13,646 nt of DNA, from positions 1 through 13,646 of the forward strand of contig JARFUL010000293.1 in NCBI GenBank assembly GCA_029289015.1. Reading direction: 5' to 3'. The notes beneath the pieces were generated by a model, which worked only from the letters and a program-made list of their open reading frames with translations, was not told the DNA's origin and did no database searches. Positions within the stretch are counted from its first letter, which is position 1. Each line of letters starts with the position of its first letter. Both the position numbers and the translations under genes were made by a program. The DNA is from Syntrophobacteria bacterium (GTDB lineage Bacteria > Desulfobacterota > Syntrophobacteria > JARFUL01). Shown piece by piece: positions 7,237 through 13,646 of the stretch.

Positions 7237-8316
7237 TTACCTCTTCCCGATGATGCGCACCGGCTGGCCGGGCCTGAGCCTCTCATTGCCGCGGACCACC
7301 ACCTGGGCCCCCGCGGGGACCGGGCCCATCACCTCCACCAACTCCTTGAGGGTCCTCCCCATCTTCACCGGCACGGGCACCGCCTTGCCGCTCTTTATGA
7401 TGTAGAGGAAATACGCGCCGCTCTGGGCCACGAGCGCGTCCTTGGGCACGAAGACGCCCGCCTTCTTCTGGGAGGTGGGCAGGGCCACCCGGACCAGCAT
7501 TCCCGGAAGGAGCGCCATCCCCGGGTTGTCCATAACCAGGATGATGGGAAACGTCCTCGCGTCGGGGTCCCCCTCGGGGCTGATATAGTCCAAAACGCCC
7601 ACGAAGGTCTTGCCCGGGAGCGCGTCCACCGTGACCTGGGCCCTCGCGCGCTTCTTCAGCACCACCACGTATCTCTCCGGCGCGTCGACCCGCACCTTGA
7701 CCTTGTCGATCTCCAGCAGCCGGCAGATGCGCCCTCCGGGGTTCACCCACTGGCCCACCTCGGTGTATTCCTTGGCAACGTAGCCCACAAAGGGGCTCTT
7801 TACCTCGGTCTTGGAAAGCTGGTCCTGGAGCCTGGCCACCTCTTCCTCGAGGACCTGCACCTTGAACCCCTGGCTCTTGAACGCGTAGAGGTCGTCGGTG
7901 TAGCTCTTTTCAGGCACAGTCTCCTTTTTATAGAGGGACTCGGTGCGTTTCAGGTCCTTCTCCGCCTTCTCCAGGAGCGCGTTGGCCTCGCCGAGCTTGG
8001 CCCGCGCGGCCTTGAGCGCTATGAGGGTGGTCTTTTCGTCGAGCCTGGCCAGGAGCTCGCCCTTCTTGAAGAGCCGCCCCTCGTTCGCACGGAAAAGTTT
8101 CACCGCGCCCGAGCGTTGCGCGGCCACCTCGGAGACCCTGTAGGGGTAGACCGTGCCCACCAGGTTGACCACCCCGGCCGCGTTCCTGCTGACCGCTTTG
8201 GCCGTGACCACCGGGACCGCGGGCGGCCCCTTGGGCTGGGCCGCGGCCCACGAGGCAAGAGCCGGGGCCAGCAGAAGGGCCGCAACAAGAGCTTTTAGCT
8301 TCCATATCCCGCGCAT
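7237..8316 (-). CDS. RND efflux system periplasmic adaptor (membrane fusion protein)
   Basis: Bridges the inner-membrane pump to an outer-membrane channel. The 359-residue product starts with a Sec signal peptide: a basic stretch (RGIWKLK), a hydrophobic core of Leu and Ala to about residue 22, and a likely cut near AAA-Q at 26-27. No lipobox Cys is present, so it is probably not a lipoprotein. Order of domains: first half of the lipoyl fold about 55-95 (AAQRSGAVKLF...GELLARLD), alpha-helical hairpin about 95-168, second lipoyl half about 170-200 (VKSPFVGYVAKEYTEVGQWV), beta-barrel about 205-280 with RTFPIILVMDNPGMALLPGMLVRV, and membrane-proximal domain to the end. The ATG at 8316-8314 has GGGAG nine bases upstream. 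The gap to the PC4-like gene upstream is 57 bases. Confidence 0.94.
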   Translation of the reverse strand: MRGIWKLKALVAALLLAPALASWAAAQPKGPPAVPVVTAKAVSRNAAGVVNLVGTVYPYRVSEVAAQRSGAVKLFRANEGRLFKKGELLARLDEKTTLIALKAARAKLGEANALLEKAEKDLKRTESLYKKETVPEKSYTDDLYAFKSQGFKVQVLEEEVARLQDQLSKTEVKSPFVGYVAKEYTEVGQWVNPGGRICRLLEIDKVKVRVDAPERYVVVLKKRARAQVTVDALPGKTFVGVLDYISPEGDPDARTFPIILVMDNPGMALLPGMLVRVALPTSQKKAGVFVPKDALVAQSGAYFLYIIKSGKAVPVPVKMGRTLKELVEVMGPVPAGAQVVVRGNERLRPGQPVRIIGKR

Positions 8317-8373
8317 GGAAAATATCTCCCGAGATTCTTGGATTGGGTGGTATTCGGCCGAATCCTCGCGGGG

Positions 8374-8628
8374 CTAGCGGAAATCCAGGTCTTCCTTCTG
8401 GATCAGGCCGTCTTTAAGGAGGGCCTCCTCGAGATCTCCGATAGCCTTTTTAAGTTCCGGATAGAGGGAGACCGCGATGGAGATACCCTTTTTGGTGGGG
8501 TTGCGGTCGTCCTCCTTCCGACCGAAGAAGCTGCGGATGTCAATAAGCTTATGACCCTTGAACTCCGACAGGGAGACCCGAATCTCCTCCATCGCGTTCT
8601 TGTTGAATTTCGATATCACCTTACTCAT
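8374..8628 (-). CDS. PC4/p15-type transcriptional coactivator family protein
   Basis: A small (84 residues) predicted nucleic-acid-binding protein of the PC4 (p15, YdbC-like) family, whose eukaryotic members bind single-stranded DNA as dimers. The core at about residues 14-65 reads EIRVSLSEFKGHKLIDIRSFF, then NPTKKGISIAVSLYPELKKAI. This matches the family pattern of beta strands with a conserved K-G-(x)n-DIR, a PTKKGI motif and a final helix. A short lysine-rich N-terminus and an acidic C-terminal tail flank it. I chose the ATG at 8628-8626 because AGGAG lies four bases upstream; an in-frame GTG at 8646 would add six residues but has no such site. A promoter-like site precedes the gene, so it probably leads the adaptor-pump unit. 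Whether it regulates the pump or acts elsewhere on DNA or RNA is not shown by the sequence. Confidence 0.87.
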   Translation of the reverse strand: MSKVISKFNKNAMEEIRVSLSEFKGHKLIDIRSFFGRKEDDRNPTKKGISIAVSLYPELKKAIGDLEEALLKDGLIQKEDLDFR

Positions 8629-8670
8629 CTCGCTCCTCTCAACCACTGCTTTTGTGAAATCAATAGCGTA

Positions 8671-8698
8671 GAGATAGCAGGAATCCTTATTTTGTCAA
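8671..8698 (-). promoter_or_regulatory. Candidate sigma70 promoter for the PC4-like gene and efflux genes
   Basis: On the minus strand a perfect TTGACA (8698-8693) is followed after 16 bases by TATCTC (8676-8671), which matches the first three -10 positions. The segment is clearly AT-richer than its surroundings and lies in the 116-base gap between recO and the PC4-like gene. Transcription would start near 8664, giving a leader of about 36 bases that includes the strong AGGAG ribosome-binding site. Confidence 0.5.
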
Positions 8699-8744
8699 GG
8701 CCGAACCTCCCCCGGCCCGCAAAATATTCACCGCCGCCCGTGCC

Positions 8745-9494
8745 TTAGAGCGCGCCGAACTGCCTGAGCACCCGGAAGGTCCGGGGCTCCTCCCCCAGGT
8801 GGTGGCGCACCAGCGCAACCATGAGCCCCAGGGCCTCTGCCCGGGCCTTGCGGGTGAACTTGAGCCTCCACAGCTTCTCGGGGTCCGAGGTCTCGGCCCC
8901 GGCCAGAAGCCTGGCCGTTCCGGGGGTGATCTCGAGCCCGGGCTTCCCGTGGTCCCGGCACACAACGCCCCCCGAGGACGGTGAAAAGAGAAGCTCCTGG
9001 CCGAGAAGGGAGTCCTTTTGGCAGGCAACGCACCTTGCGAGCTCCGGCCCCAGCCCCACAAGGGACAGCACGCGGAAGGTTAGCAGCACCGCGGCGCCGG
9101 ACGGGTCCGGGTCGTCCCGGAACCTGTCCAGGCCGTGCACCACGAGCCTGAAGAGCCGGGGGTCCGGGTCCCTTGGCGCGGTGAACCGCTTCACCAGCTC
9201 CAGGACAAAGGAGGCCCACCCGGTGCGAACAGCGTCGGCCCGTATCTCCAGAAAGGGCTCCCTGAGGCTTGCATCCGTAAGCCGGGCCATGGTCTCAAGG
9301 GACTTTTCAAAGATGTTCGCCTCAATGAGGGAGAAGCTCTCCAGGGTGTTGGCGAACCTCTTTGTGGACCGCTTCGCGCCCTTGGCCACGCAGGAGATCC
9401 TCCCCAGCTTCTCCGTGAAGAGCTCCACGATCCTGTCGGACTCCCCGAAATCTCGGGCGGAAAGGACCACCGCGGGGCTTGAGTGGGCAGGCAT
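8745..9494 (-). CDS. recO: DNA repair protein RecO
   Basis: RecO anneals complementary strands and, with RecR (and RecF), loads RecA onto SSB-coated single-stranded DNA at gaps. The 249-residue product fits the family (about 240-260). The N-terminal OB fold spans about 8-80 (VVLSARDFGESDRIVELFTEKLGRISCVAKGAKRS), followed by the helical domain. A zinc-site-like cluster is formed by Cys 155, Cys 158, Cys 179 and His 182; many RecO proteins have Cys at the fourth place, and others lack the site. The ATG at 9494-9492 lies one base after the mgtE stop (TGA-T-ATG) and lacks a clear ribosome-binding site, so coupling to mgtE is likely. Confidence 0.92.
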   Translation of the reverse strand: MPAHSSPAVVLSARDFGESDRIVELFTEKLGRISCVAKGAKRSTKRFANTLESFSLIEANIFEKSLETMARLTDASLREPFLEIRADAVRTGWASFVLELVKRFTAPRDPDPRLFRLVVHGLDRFRDDPDPSGAAVLLTFRVLSLVGLGPELARCVACQKDSLLGQELLFSPSSGGVVCRDHGKPGLEITPGTARLLAGAETSDPEKLWRLKFTRKARAEALGLMVALVRHHLGEEPRTFRVLRQFGAL

Positions 9495-9495
9495 A

Positions 9496-10857
9496 TCAGA
9501 GGCTCACGAACTTGAGGAAAAAGGTGGCGATGGAGAGGTAGATCACTATGCCGGTTATGTCGTTGGCCGTGGTTACGAAGGGGCCCGACGCGAGCGCGGG
9601 GTCTATGCTGGCGCGGGAGAAGATCACCGGCACCAGGATTCCCATGAGGGTGGCCACCACTATGCAGACCGTCATGGCCGTGGCCACGAGAAGGCCCAGC
9701 GCGGGGTTGCCGTGCCACAGGCTCGCGGCTATTCCCACCACCAGGCCGCAGGCCGGGCCCATGAAGAGGCCCACCCGCACCTCCCTGAGGACCATCCAGA
9801 GGGTGGAGCGGTAGTCCAGGCGGCCGAGCGCAAGCATCCGGACCATGATGGTGGAGGACTGGATCCCCGCGTTTCCACCCATCGCGGTGATCACGGGCAC
9901 AAAGGTGATAAGGGCCAGCGCGCTCTCCAGGGTGACCTTGAAGAGCCAGAGCAGATAGCCGGTAATCAGCCCGCCCGCCAGGTTCACCATAAGCCACGGC
10001 AGCCTGATCCCCGCGATCCTGAAGGGGCGGTCGGTGTAGAGGAGCTCGTTCTCGTGGGTTCCGCCCATCCTGAGGAGGTCCTCGGAGACCTCGTCCTCGA
10101 TGACCTCCACGATGTCGTCTATGGTGATCCTGCCGATGAGCCGGCCGTCGGGGTCGATCACCGGCGCGGACACAAGATCGTAGCGCTGGAAGTGCCGGGC
10201 CACCTCTTCCCGGTCCATCTCCACCGGCACCGAGGGCACGTCGTTGTGCATGGCCCCGGTCACCGGGCTTTCCGGCGCGGTGCGGATAAGCTCGAAGAGG
10301 GTGAGGTAGCCCAGGTAGGTGTTCCGGTGGTCCACAACGAAGACTTTGGCCACGTTCTCGGGCGGCTGTTCCATCCCTCTTATGCGCGCGAGGATCTCGC
10401 CGCTGCTTTCGGTCTGGCGCGCGCTGACCATCTCGAGCTGCATTATCCCGCCCGCGGACTCCTCCGGGTAGGTGAGAAGCGCCCGGACCTCGCCGGAGGC
10501 CTCCAGGTCGAGCCTGCTGAGCACCTCCTGCGCGTCCAGGGGTGGAAGCTGGGCCACGATGTCCGTGGCCTCGTCGGAGTCCAGCTCCTCGATAATGGGC
10601 GCGAGCTGGTCCACCGAGAGGAGGTTCAGGAGGCGGGAGCGCTCCGGCTCCTCCAGCTCCATCAGGGTCTCGGACGCGTGCGCCGTGGGGAGAAGCCCGA
10701 AGACTTGGGCGCGCTCATCGTCGGTGAGCCCCTCGAGGAAGTCGGCCACGTCCGCCTCGTGGATCCCCGCGAGCAGGGTGGAGACCTCCTCCATCAGCCC
10801 CTGGGCCGTAAGGGACCTCAGCTCGGCCACCTTGGCTATTTTTTCCTCTTCCTTCAA
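9496..10857 (-). CDS. mgtE: Magnesium transporter MgtE
   Basis: Mg2+-selective channel of the inner membrane, gated by cytosolic Mg2+. From the TTG at 10857-10855 it has 453 residues, matching the usual 450. The N-terminal helical domain covers about 1-130 (IHEADVADFLEGLTDDERAQVFGLLP). A pair of CBS domains covers about 135-262 (SAPVIDPDGRLIGRITIDDIVEVIEDE). Five membrane helices fill about 283-450, including PVITAMGGNAGIQSST at 321-336 and Asp 433 in TANDITG, which aligns with the pore Asp432 known from Thermus thermophilus MgtE. The open frame continues upstream to 11016 over the end of asnS, but that part is unlike MgtE. The TTG is supported by AGGAG (10870-10866) eight bases upstream, overlapping the asnS stop. 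A GTG at 10830 is a weaker alternative. No Mg2+ riboswitch is present, as the gap to asnS is only 11 bases. Confidence 0.94.
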   Translation of the reverse strand: MKEEEKIAKVAELRSLTAQGLMEEVSTLLAGIHEADVADFLEGLTDDERAQVFGLLPTAHASETLMELEEPERSRLLNLLSVDQLAPIIEELDSDEATDIVAQLPPLDAQEVLSRLDLEASGEVRALLTYPEESAGGIMQLEMVSARQTESSGEILARIRGMEQPPENVAKVFVVDHRNTYLGYLTLFELIRTAPESPVTGAMHNDVPSVPVEMDREEVARHFQRYDLVSAPVIDPDGRLIGRITIDDIVEVIEDEVSEDLLRMGGTHENELLYTDRPFRIAGIRLPWLMVNLAGGLITGYLLWLFKVTLESALALITFVPVITAMGGNAGIQSSTIMVRMLALGRLDYRSTLWMVLREVRVGLFMGPACGLVVGIAASLWHGNPALGLLVATAMTVCIVVATLMGILVPVIFSRASIDPALASGPFVTTANDITGIVIYLSIATFFLKFVSL

Positions 10858-10865
10858 TCCGGACG

Positions 10866-10870
10866 CTCCT
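10866..10870 (-). promoter_or_regulatory. Ribosome-binding site deciding the mgtE TTG start
   Basis: AGGAG overlaps the TAG stop of asnS (read as TAGGAG on the minus strand) and stands eight bases before the TTG. It sets the start of mgtE well downstream of the first in-frame start codon at 11016 and links mgtE translation to termination of asnS. Confidence 0.65.
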
Positions 10871-12161
10871 ACGGGTATATCCTGTGGATGAGCCTGGGGA
10901 ACGGGATGGTCTCTCTCACGTGCTTCACCCCGGCTATCCAGGCCACAACCCTTTCGATGCCCATGCCGAACCCCGCGTGGGGCACCGAGCCGTATCTCCT
11001 CAGATCGAGGTACCACTCAAAGGACTCCCTGGGGAGCTGGTGCTCCTCGATCCTCTCCGAGAGGGTCCCGTAGTCGTCCTCCCGGACCGAGCCGCCGATT
11101 ATCTCGCCGTAGCCCTCGGGCGCCAGCATATCCAGGCACTGGGCCAGCCCGGGGTTTTCAGGGTCCCTCTTCATGTAGAAAGCCTTGATCTCAGCCGGGT
11201 AGTGGGTCACGATCACCGGCCTTTCGAACTGGCTCGAAAGCAGGGTCTCGTCCTCGCCCCCCAGGTCCTGGCCGAAGGCTATGGAGCTGCCCCTTTTCTG
11301 CAAAATTTCAATCGCGTCCGAGTAGGTGATCTTGGGGAAGGGCGGGGCAATGCCTTCCAGGCTAGCGGTCTCCCTCTCAAGGGTCTTGAGCTCTGTTGGC
11401 CTCCTTTTAAGGACCGCTTGCACCACGTGGCTTACGAGCTCCTCGGCCAACCGGGTGATGTGGTCTAGCCCCGCGAACGCGATCTCGGGCTCCAGCATCC
11501 AGAATTCGGTGAGGTGGCGCCTGGTCTTGGACTTCTCCGCGCGAAACGTGGGGCCGAGGGTGTAGACCTTCTTCAGGGCCATGGCCCCGGCCTCCGCGTA
11601 GAGCTGCCCCGACTGGGAGAGGTAGGCCTTCTGGTCGTAGAGGTAGTGGGCCTCGAAGAGGGAGGTGGTCCCCTCGCACGCGGCGGGGGTCAGGATGGGC
11701 GCGTCGAACCGGATGTAGCCGGCCTCGTGAAGGAACTCCTCCGCCGCGCGGATCACCTCCGCGCGAACCGTCAGGAGCGCGCTCTGCCTCAGGGACCGTA
11801 TCCACAGGTGGCGGTTGTCCATGAGGAAGTCCGGGCCGTGCTCCTTGGCCGCGATGGGGTAGGGGTCCGCCAGGTGGACGAGCCTTACCTCCCTCACCTG
11901 GATCTCCGCGCCGCCCGGGGCCCTCTCGTCAAGGTTCACCAGGCCGGTGACCTCCAGGGAGGACTCCTTGGTCAGCCCCTTGAGCGCGTCCCGGGACGCG
12001 GGGTCGAGGTCCGGCAGAAACGCCACCGCCTGGATCGGCAGGGTGCCGTCCCGGATGAGGAGGAACTGCACCTTGCCGGACTTGCGGCGGTTGTAGAGCC
12101 ACCCCTTGACCGTGACCACCTCTCCCGCGTGGCCCTTTATGTCTCTTATGGCTATCTCCAT
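10869..12161 (-). CDS. asnS: Asparaginyl-tRNA synthetase (class II)
   Basis: Charges tRNA-Asn with asparagine. The 430-residue protein has an N-terminal OB-fold anticodon-binding domain (about 1-100, VTVKGWLYNRRKSGKVQFLLIRDGT) and a class II catalytic core. Motif 2 is FRAEKSKTRRHLTEFWMLEPE-like at 206-226; the TEFWMLEPE part is typical of AsnRS, whereas archaeal-type AspRS diverges there. Motif 3 is GFGMGIERVV at 397-406, and EIIGGSVREDDY lies at 353-364. The C-terminus (RLIHRIYP) ends where the family normally ends. The ATG at 12161-12159 gives a normal N-terminus (MEIAIRDI) though no Shine-Dalgarno sequence is visible in the 81-base gap after the SurA-like gene. Three of the first four isoleucine codons are ATA. 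Confidence 0.95.
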   Translation of the reverse strand: MEIAIRDIKGHAGEVVTVKGWLYNRRKSGKVQFLLIRDGTLPIQAVAFLPDLDPASRDALKGLTKESSLEVTGLVNLDERAPGGAEIQVREVRLVHLADPYPIAAKEHGPDFLMDNRHLWIRSLRQSALLTVRAEVIRAAEEFLHEAGYIRFDAPILTPAACEGTTSLFEAHYLYDQKAYLSQSGQLYAEAGAMALKKVYTLGPTFRAEKSKTRRHLTEFWMLEPEIAFAGLDHITRLAEELVSHVVQAVLKRRPTELKTLERETASLEGIAPPFPKITYSDAIEILQKRGSSIAFGQDLGGEDETLLSSQFERPVIVTHYPAEIKAFYMKRDPENPGLAQCLDMLAPEGYGEIIGGSVREDDYGTLSERIEEHQLPRESFEWYLDLRRYGSVPHAGFGMGIERVVAWIAGVKHVRETIPFPRLIHRIYP

Positions 12162-12242
12162 GGTCCGAAATTCGCGTGTCAGCCGTTTCTGGAGCCTGGC
12201 GGGGGAGGAGCGCGGAGCCCGGACCCGAATGGTTTGCCCGGG

Positions 12243-13202
12243 CTAGAGCATCTTCTTGATAAAGGCCTTGGCCTTGAGCTCCTCGTACCAGACTTCGAAC
12301 CTCTTCTCCATCTCCTTATTCTTCAGGAGCCAGCGGATGTTCTCCTTCACATCCGCAAAGGACCTGCGCCCCACCACCTTCACCCCCACAAACTTCAGGA
12401 TGTAGATCCCCTCGGGGGTCTGGATCGTGGGGCTGACCCCCCCGGGCCTCATGGCCGAGGTGGCCCTCTTTACCTCATCCCTGAGCTCCGAGACCTTAAC
12501 CAGCCCCAGGTCGCCCCCTTTTTCCGCGGCCGGGCCGCGGGAGTATATCCTCGCGAGGCCGCCGAAGTCGTCTCCGGTCATGATCCGGTGCTGGATGTTC
12601 GCGGCAAGTTTCAGCGCGTCTTCGCGGGTGGGCAGGTAGGGGAGAAAAATCAGTTGAATGTGCCTGGCCACCTCACCGGCAAACTCATCTCTGTGGGCCT
12701 CGTAGTACTCCTTCACCTGCTTGTCTGCAATCACCGTCTTCCGCTTGAGGAGCCTCTCTATCAGGTAGTTCTTCTTGAGGTCTTGGCTGATCTTCTTGCG
12801 GAACTCCTCGTAGGTCATGCCCTTCTCTTTCAGGTAGTCCACGAGTTCCTCGTCGGAGAACATGTTGTTATCCTTTATGCGCTCGATCTCAGCGTCCACG
12901 GACTTGCGGGGCACCATGATATGGTAACGCTTCACCTCCTGCTCGGTCAGCTTGTCCAAAATGATGATGTTGAGCACCTCTTCGTTGACCTTGGGCCGTA
13001 TGTCTGCGGGCACCTGCTCCTCGGTCATACCCCTCTCGGCCAGGAAGGTTTTTTTCCTCTCGTCAAGCTCATAGAGGGTTATAACGTCGTCGTTGACAAT
13101 GGCCACTATCCGGTCCACCACTTTGCCGGCCGAGGTACCCCCAAAAAGATTGAACATCGCGGCCGCGAGGATGGCGATGATGAGCCTCTTGGTATTTTTC
13201 AT
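12243..13202 (-). CDS. SurA-like periplasmic chaperone with one parvulin domain
   Basis: Probable periplasmic folding factor for outer-membrane proteins. From the ATG at 13202-13200 it has 319 residues. A signal peptide (MKNTKRLIIAILAAAMFNLF, cut near residues 22-26) is followed by the SurA N-domain, starting VVDRIVAIVNDDVITLYELDE, with helices to about 165. One parvulin domain spans about 177-275: RHIQLIFLPY, YSRGPAAEKGGDLGLV and TPEGIYILKF. E. coli SurA has two parvulin domains and 428 residues, so this is a short form. The second active-site His of parvulins (GYHI) is Tyr here, so isomerase activity may be weak. An in-frame GTG at 13211 is possible, but AGGTG eight bases before the ATG favours the latter. 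It lies 21 bases after mfd, an association I recall from deltaproteobacterial genomes. Confidence 0.88.
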   Translation of the reverse strand: MKNTKRLIIAILAAAMFNLFGGTSAGKVVDRIVAIVNDDVITLYELDERKKTFLAERGMTEEQVPADIRPKVNEEVLNIIILDKLTEQEVKRYHIMVPRKSVDAEIERIKDNNMFSDEELVDYLKEKGMTYEEFRKKISQDLKKNYLIERLLKRKTVIADKQVKEYYEAHRDEFAGEVARHIQLIFLPYLPTREDALKLAANIQHRIMTGDDFGGLARIYSRGPAAEKGGDLGLVKVSELRDEVKRATSAMRPGGVSPTIQTPEGIYILKFVGVKVVGRRSFADVKENIRWLLKNKEMEKRFEVWYEELKAKAFIKKML

Positions 13203-13223
13203 AGCAATCACACCTGTTTATTC

Positions 13224-13646
13224 TCAGTCGGGGTGAGATTTATCAGATTCTTTGAGACTAAGCAATACCTTTTTGGCCTCTTCAATTCTGCTCTGGGGTG
13301 ATAAATCCTTGATATTGCAGAGAAGTTTTCCCTCCGGGGTGAGGCGAAACCTTCTCGGCTCCCCGGCCACCATCCCGGCCAGCCCCCCCGGGTCCACCCT
13401 GGGGCTCGGCCCGAAGGTGAACACGACCCTCCCCTTGGCGTACTCCGCCTTGACTATGCCGATCTCGGCCATGTCCATCTTCAGGCGGGCTATTTCCAAG
13501 AGTCTTGCCGCGGGCTCGGGAACGCGGCCGTAGCGGTCCTTGAGCTCCCCGGCCACCTCTTTCAGCCCGTCCGGGTCCTTGGCCAGCGCGAGCCTCTTGT
13601 AGGCCAGGAGCCTCAGCCCCCGGTCGGGAAGGTAGGACTCCGGCAG
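13224..13646 (-). CDS. mfd: Transcription-repair coupling factor Mfd, C-terminal end (runs off the window)
   Basis: Mfd removes stalled RNA polymerase from damaged DNA and recruits UvrA. Only the last 140 residues are in the window; the full protein is about 1100-1200. My translation from the right edge reads LPESYLPDRGLRLLAYKRLA and continues DGLKEVAGELKDRYGRVPEPAARLLEIARLK. This matches the TRCF C-terminal domain (D7), whose family pattern is LPxxYIPDxxxRLxxYKRLA and EL.DRFG..P. The remainder (VVFTFGPSPRVDP, RRFRLTPEGKLLC) fits the regulatory C-terminal fold. Reading is open across the right edge, so the GTG at 13556 is an internal codon, not a start. The stop is TGA at 13226-13224. Confidence 0.93.
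   Translation of the reverse strand: MPESYLPDRGLRLLAYKRLALAKDPDGLKEVAGELKDRYGRVPEPAARLLEIARLKMDMAEIGIVKAEYAKGRVVFTFGPSPRVDPGGLAGMVAGEPRRFRLTPEGKLLCNIKDLSPQSRIEEAKKVLLSLKESDKSHPD

Noticed and set aside
7195..7237. Possible terminator between adaptor and pump: ACCGGG/CCCGGT with a downstream T6 run on the minus strand
   Set aside because: The stem is 6 bp with an 18-base loop, overlaps the adaptor stop codon and is 7 bases from the T run, so it is a poor intrinsic terminator.
8352..8363. Perfect 12-bp palindrome ATTCGGCCGAAT upstream of the adaptor gene, a possible operator
   Set aside because: A 12-bp palindrome is expected a few times by chance in a window this size, it does not extend further, and no matching regulator gene is nearby.
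10869..11016. Upstream in-frame extension of mgtE over the asnS 3' end
   Set aside because: The added residues are unlike MgtE, the extension would overlap asnS by about 148 bases, and a ribosome-binding site supports the TTG at 10857.
8821..11073. A 750-codon open frame on the plus strand opposite recO, mgtE and the end of asnS
   Set aside because: It lies antisense to three well-identified genes and its product is low-complexity, rich in His, Gly, Glu and Arg. Long antisense frames are expected in GC-rich coding DNA. The same holds for plus-strand frames at 931-2025, 2016-3674, 3898-5472, 6664-8298 and 11514-13301.
12216..12244. Inverted repeat AGCCCGG/CCGGGCT after the SurA-like gene
   Set aside because: Seven pairs around a 15-base loop with no T run; in GC-rich DNA this is likely chance.

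Overview
The window is a GC-rich stretch of bacterial chromosome carrying twelve recognisable genes, all on the minus strand, mostly packed with overlaps or short gaps. The gene content is housekeeping plus one two-gene efflux module. Gene order (mfd followed by a SurA-like protein; pdxJ, nnr, tsaE, lysC in a row) resembles what I recall from Desulfobacterota and other former Deltaproteobacteria. That assignment is an inference. A Gram-negative cell is well supported by a periplasmic parvulin-type chaperone and an RND pump with its periplasmic adaptor. Codon use is distinctive for such GC-rich DNA: ATA and AGG are common sense codons.

In the direction of transcription (high to low coordinates): the 3' end of mfd (transcription-repair coupling factor); a single-parvulin SurA-like chaperone; asnS; mgtE (magnesium channel); recO. 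Next comes a promoter-like site and a small PC4/p15-type nucleic-acid-binding protein, then a membrane-fusion protein and an RND inner-membrane pump. A 406-bp intergenic region between pump and pdxJ holds a dense run of hairpins and a promoter-like site reading into pdxJ. The last block is pdxJ, a bifunctional NAD(P)H-hydrate repair enzyme (nnr), tsaE and the N-terminal part of aspartate kinase, which runs off the left edge.

The genes form three probable transcription units. The first (mfd to recO) links repair, envelope-protein folding, translation and Mg2+ uptake. The second (PC4-like protein, adaptor, pump) has its own sigma70-like site. The third (pdxJ to lysC) covers pyridoxal phosphate synthesis, metabolite repair, tRNA t6A modification and aspartate-family amino acid synthesis. 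Within units, stops and starts commonly overlap or lie within about 20 bases, which suggests translational coupling.

I see no new multi-gene system, no CRISPR array, no transposase, no phage gene and no tRNA or rRNA gene. The least explained DNA is the hairpin cluster at 3741-3960. It includes two copies of one element with the same flanks but different, still fully paired, stems, and a pair of mutually exclusive stems. The long plus-strand reading frames are antisense shadows of the real genes.
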